Shown: one piece after another, positions 20,117-20,147 of the stretch
Layout: each line of letters opens with the position of its first letter
How positions within the stretch are numbered: position 1 is the stretch's first letter
Origin: an uncultured Bacilli bacterium
GTDB lineage: Bacteria > Bacillota_I > Bacilli_A > RF39 > UBA660
NCBI GenBank assembly: GCA_947629395.1
Contig: CANRDQ010000026.1
Span: forward strand, 1-20,147
Direction: 5' to 3'
DNA: 20,147 bases
Made by a program: the position numbers and the translations under genes
Notes under the pieces: generated by a model
What the model was told of the DNA's origin: nothing
Seen by the model: the letters and a program-made list of their open reading frames with translations, nothing else
The model's database searches: none

Positions 20117-20147
20117 GTTGCTTGTAAAAAGCGACGGAAATGATCTT
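20117..20147 (+). rRNA. Start of the rRNA operon leader (16S gene lies beyond the window)
   Basis: After P2 the leader can form a hairpin of CGTTGCTT with AAGCGACG (one wobble). The window ends in AATGATCTT. A GATCTTTGAAAA-type sequence is characteristic of Bacilli rRNA leaders upstream of 16S. The mature 16S sequence is not reached, so this is an inference from promoters and leader only. Confidence 0.6.

Overview
The window is a strongly AT-rich stretch of chromosome from a low-GC Gram-positive bacterium (Firmicutes/Bacillota). Bacterial-type promoters (TTGACA/TATAAT), AGGAGG ribosome sites and U-tailed terminators are easy to see. A large single-chain pyruvate:ferredoxin oxidoreductase points to an anaerobe. 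RecG, GpsA, a YerB-type DUF3048 protein, a DUF402 protein and tandem promoters of rRNA type fit a Bacilli-like lineage, possibly one of the uncultured gut Bacilli near the Mollicutes. That placement is inference. All recognised genes end in TAA or TAG, and tryptophan appears as TGG.

Layout: (1) 1-3661, pyruvate:ferredoxin oxidoreductase with its terminator; a divergent gene probably begins just left of the window. (2) 3662-4543, an 880-base region without large genes. It holds a convergent pair of small transcripts resembling a type I toxin-antitoxin locus: a 23-residue hydrophobic peptide on the minus strand and a short structured RNA on the plus strand. It also holds a separate ~100-nt structured RNA on the minus strand. 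(3) 4571-6565, recG, followed by a second ~95-nt structured RNA of similar design. (4) 6888-12693, an accessory region: a class II-like Fic protein, a tyrosine recombinase, a YbaK/ProX-type deacylase, a radical SAM protein with viperin-like sequence patterns behind an operator-bearing promoter, short debris, and a complete IS30-family element with 16-bp terminal inverted repeats. (5) 12874-19780, chromosomal genes: a HerA-like ATPase, an Hpt-receiver phosphorelay protein, yerB-like and gpsA as a tight pair, a DUF308 membrane protein followed by a 56-residue membrane peptide, and a DUF402 hydrolase. (6) 19880-20147, two consensus promoters in tandem followed by an rRNA-like leader, so a ribosomal RNA operon very probably starts just right of the window.

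The genes do not form one pathway. The main units are single genes with their own promoter and terminator. The only likely operons are yerB-like/gpsA and DUF308/56-residue peptide. The most interesting parts are the small-RNA regions around recG and the viperin-like radical SAM gene. The toxin-like locus has a ribosome-site hairpin, an overlapping leader frame and 5'-3' complementarity, which together suggest a self-regulated toxin mRNA.
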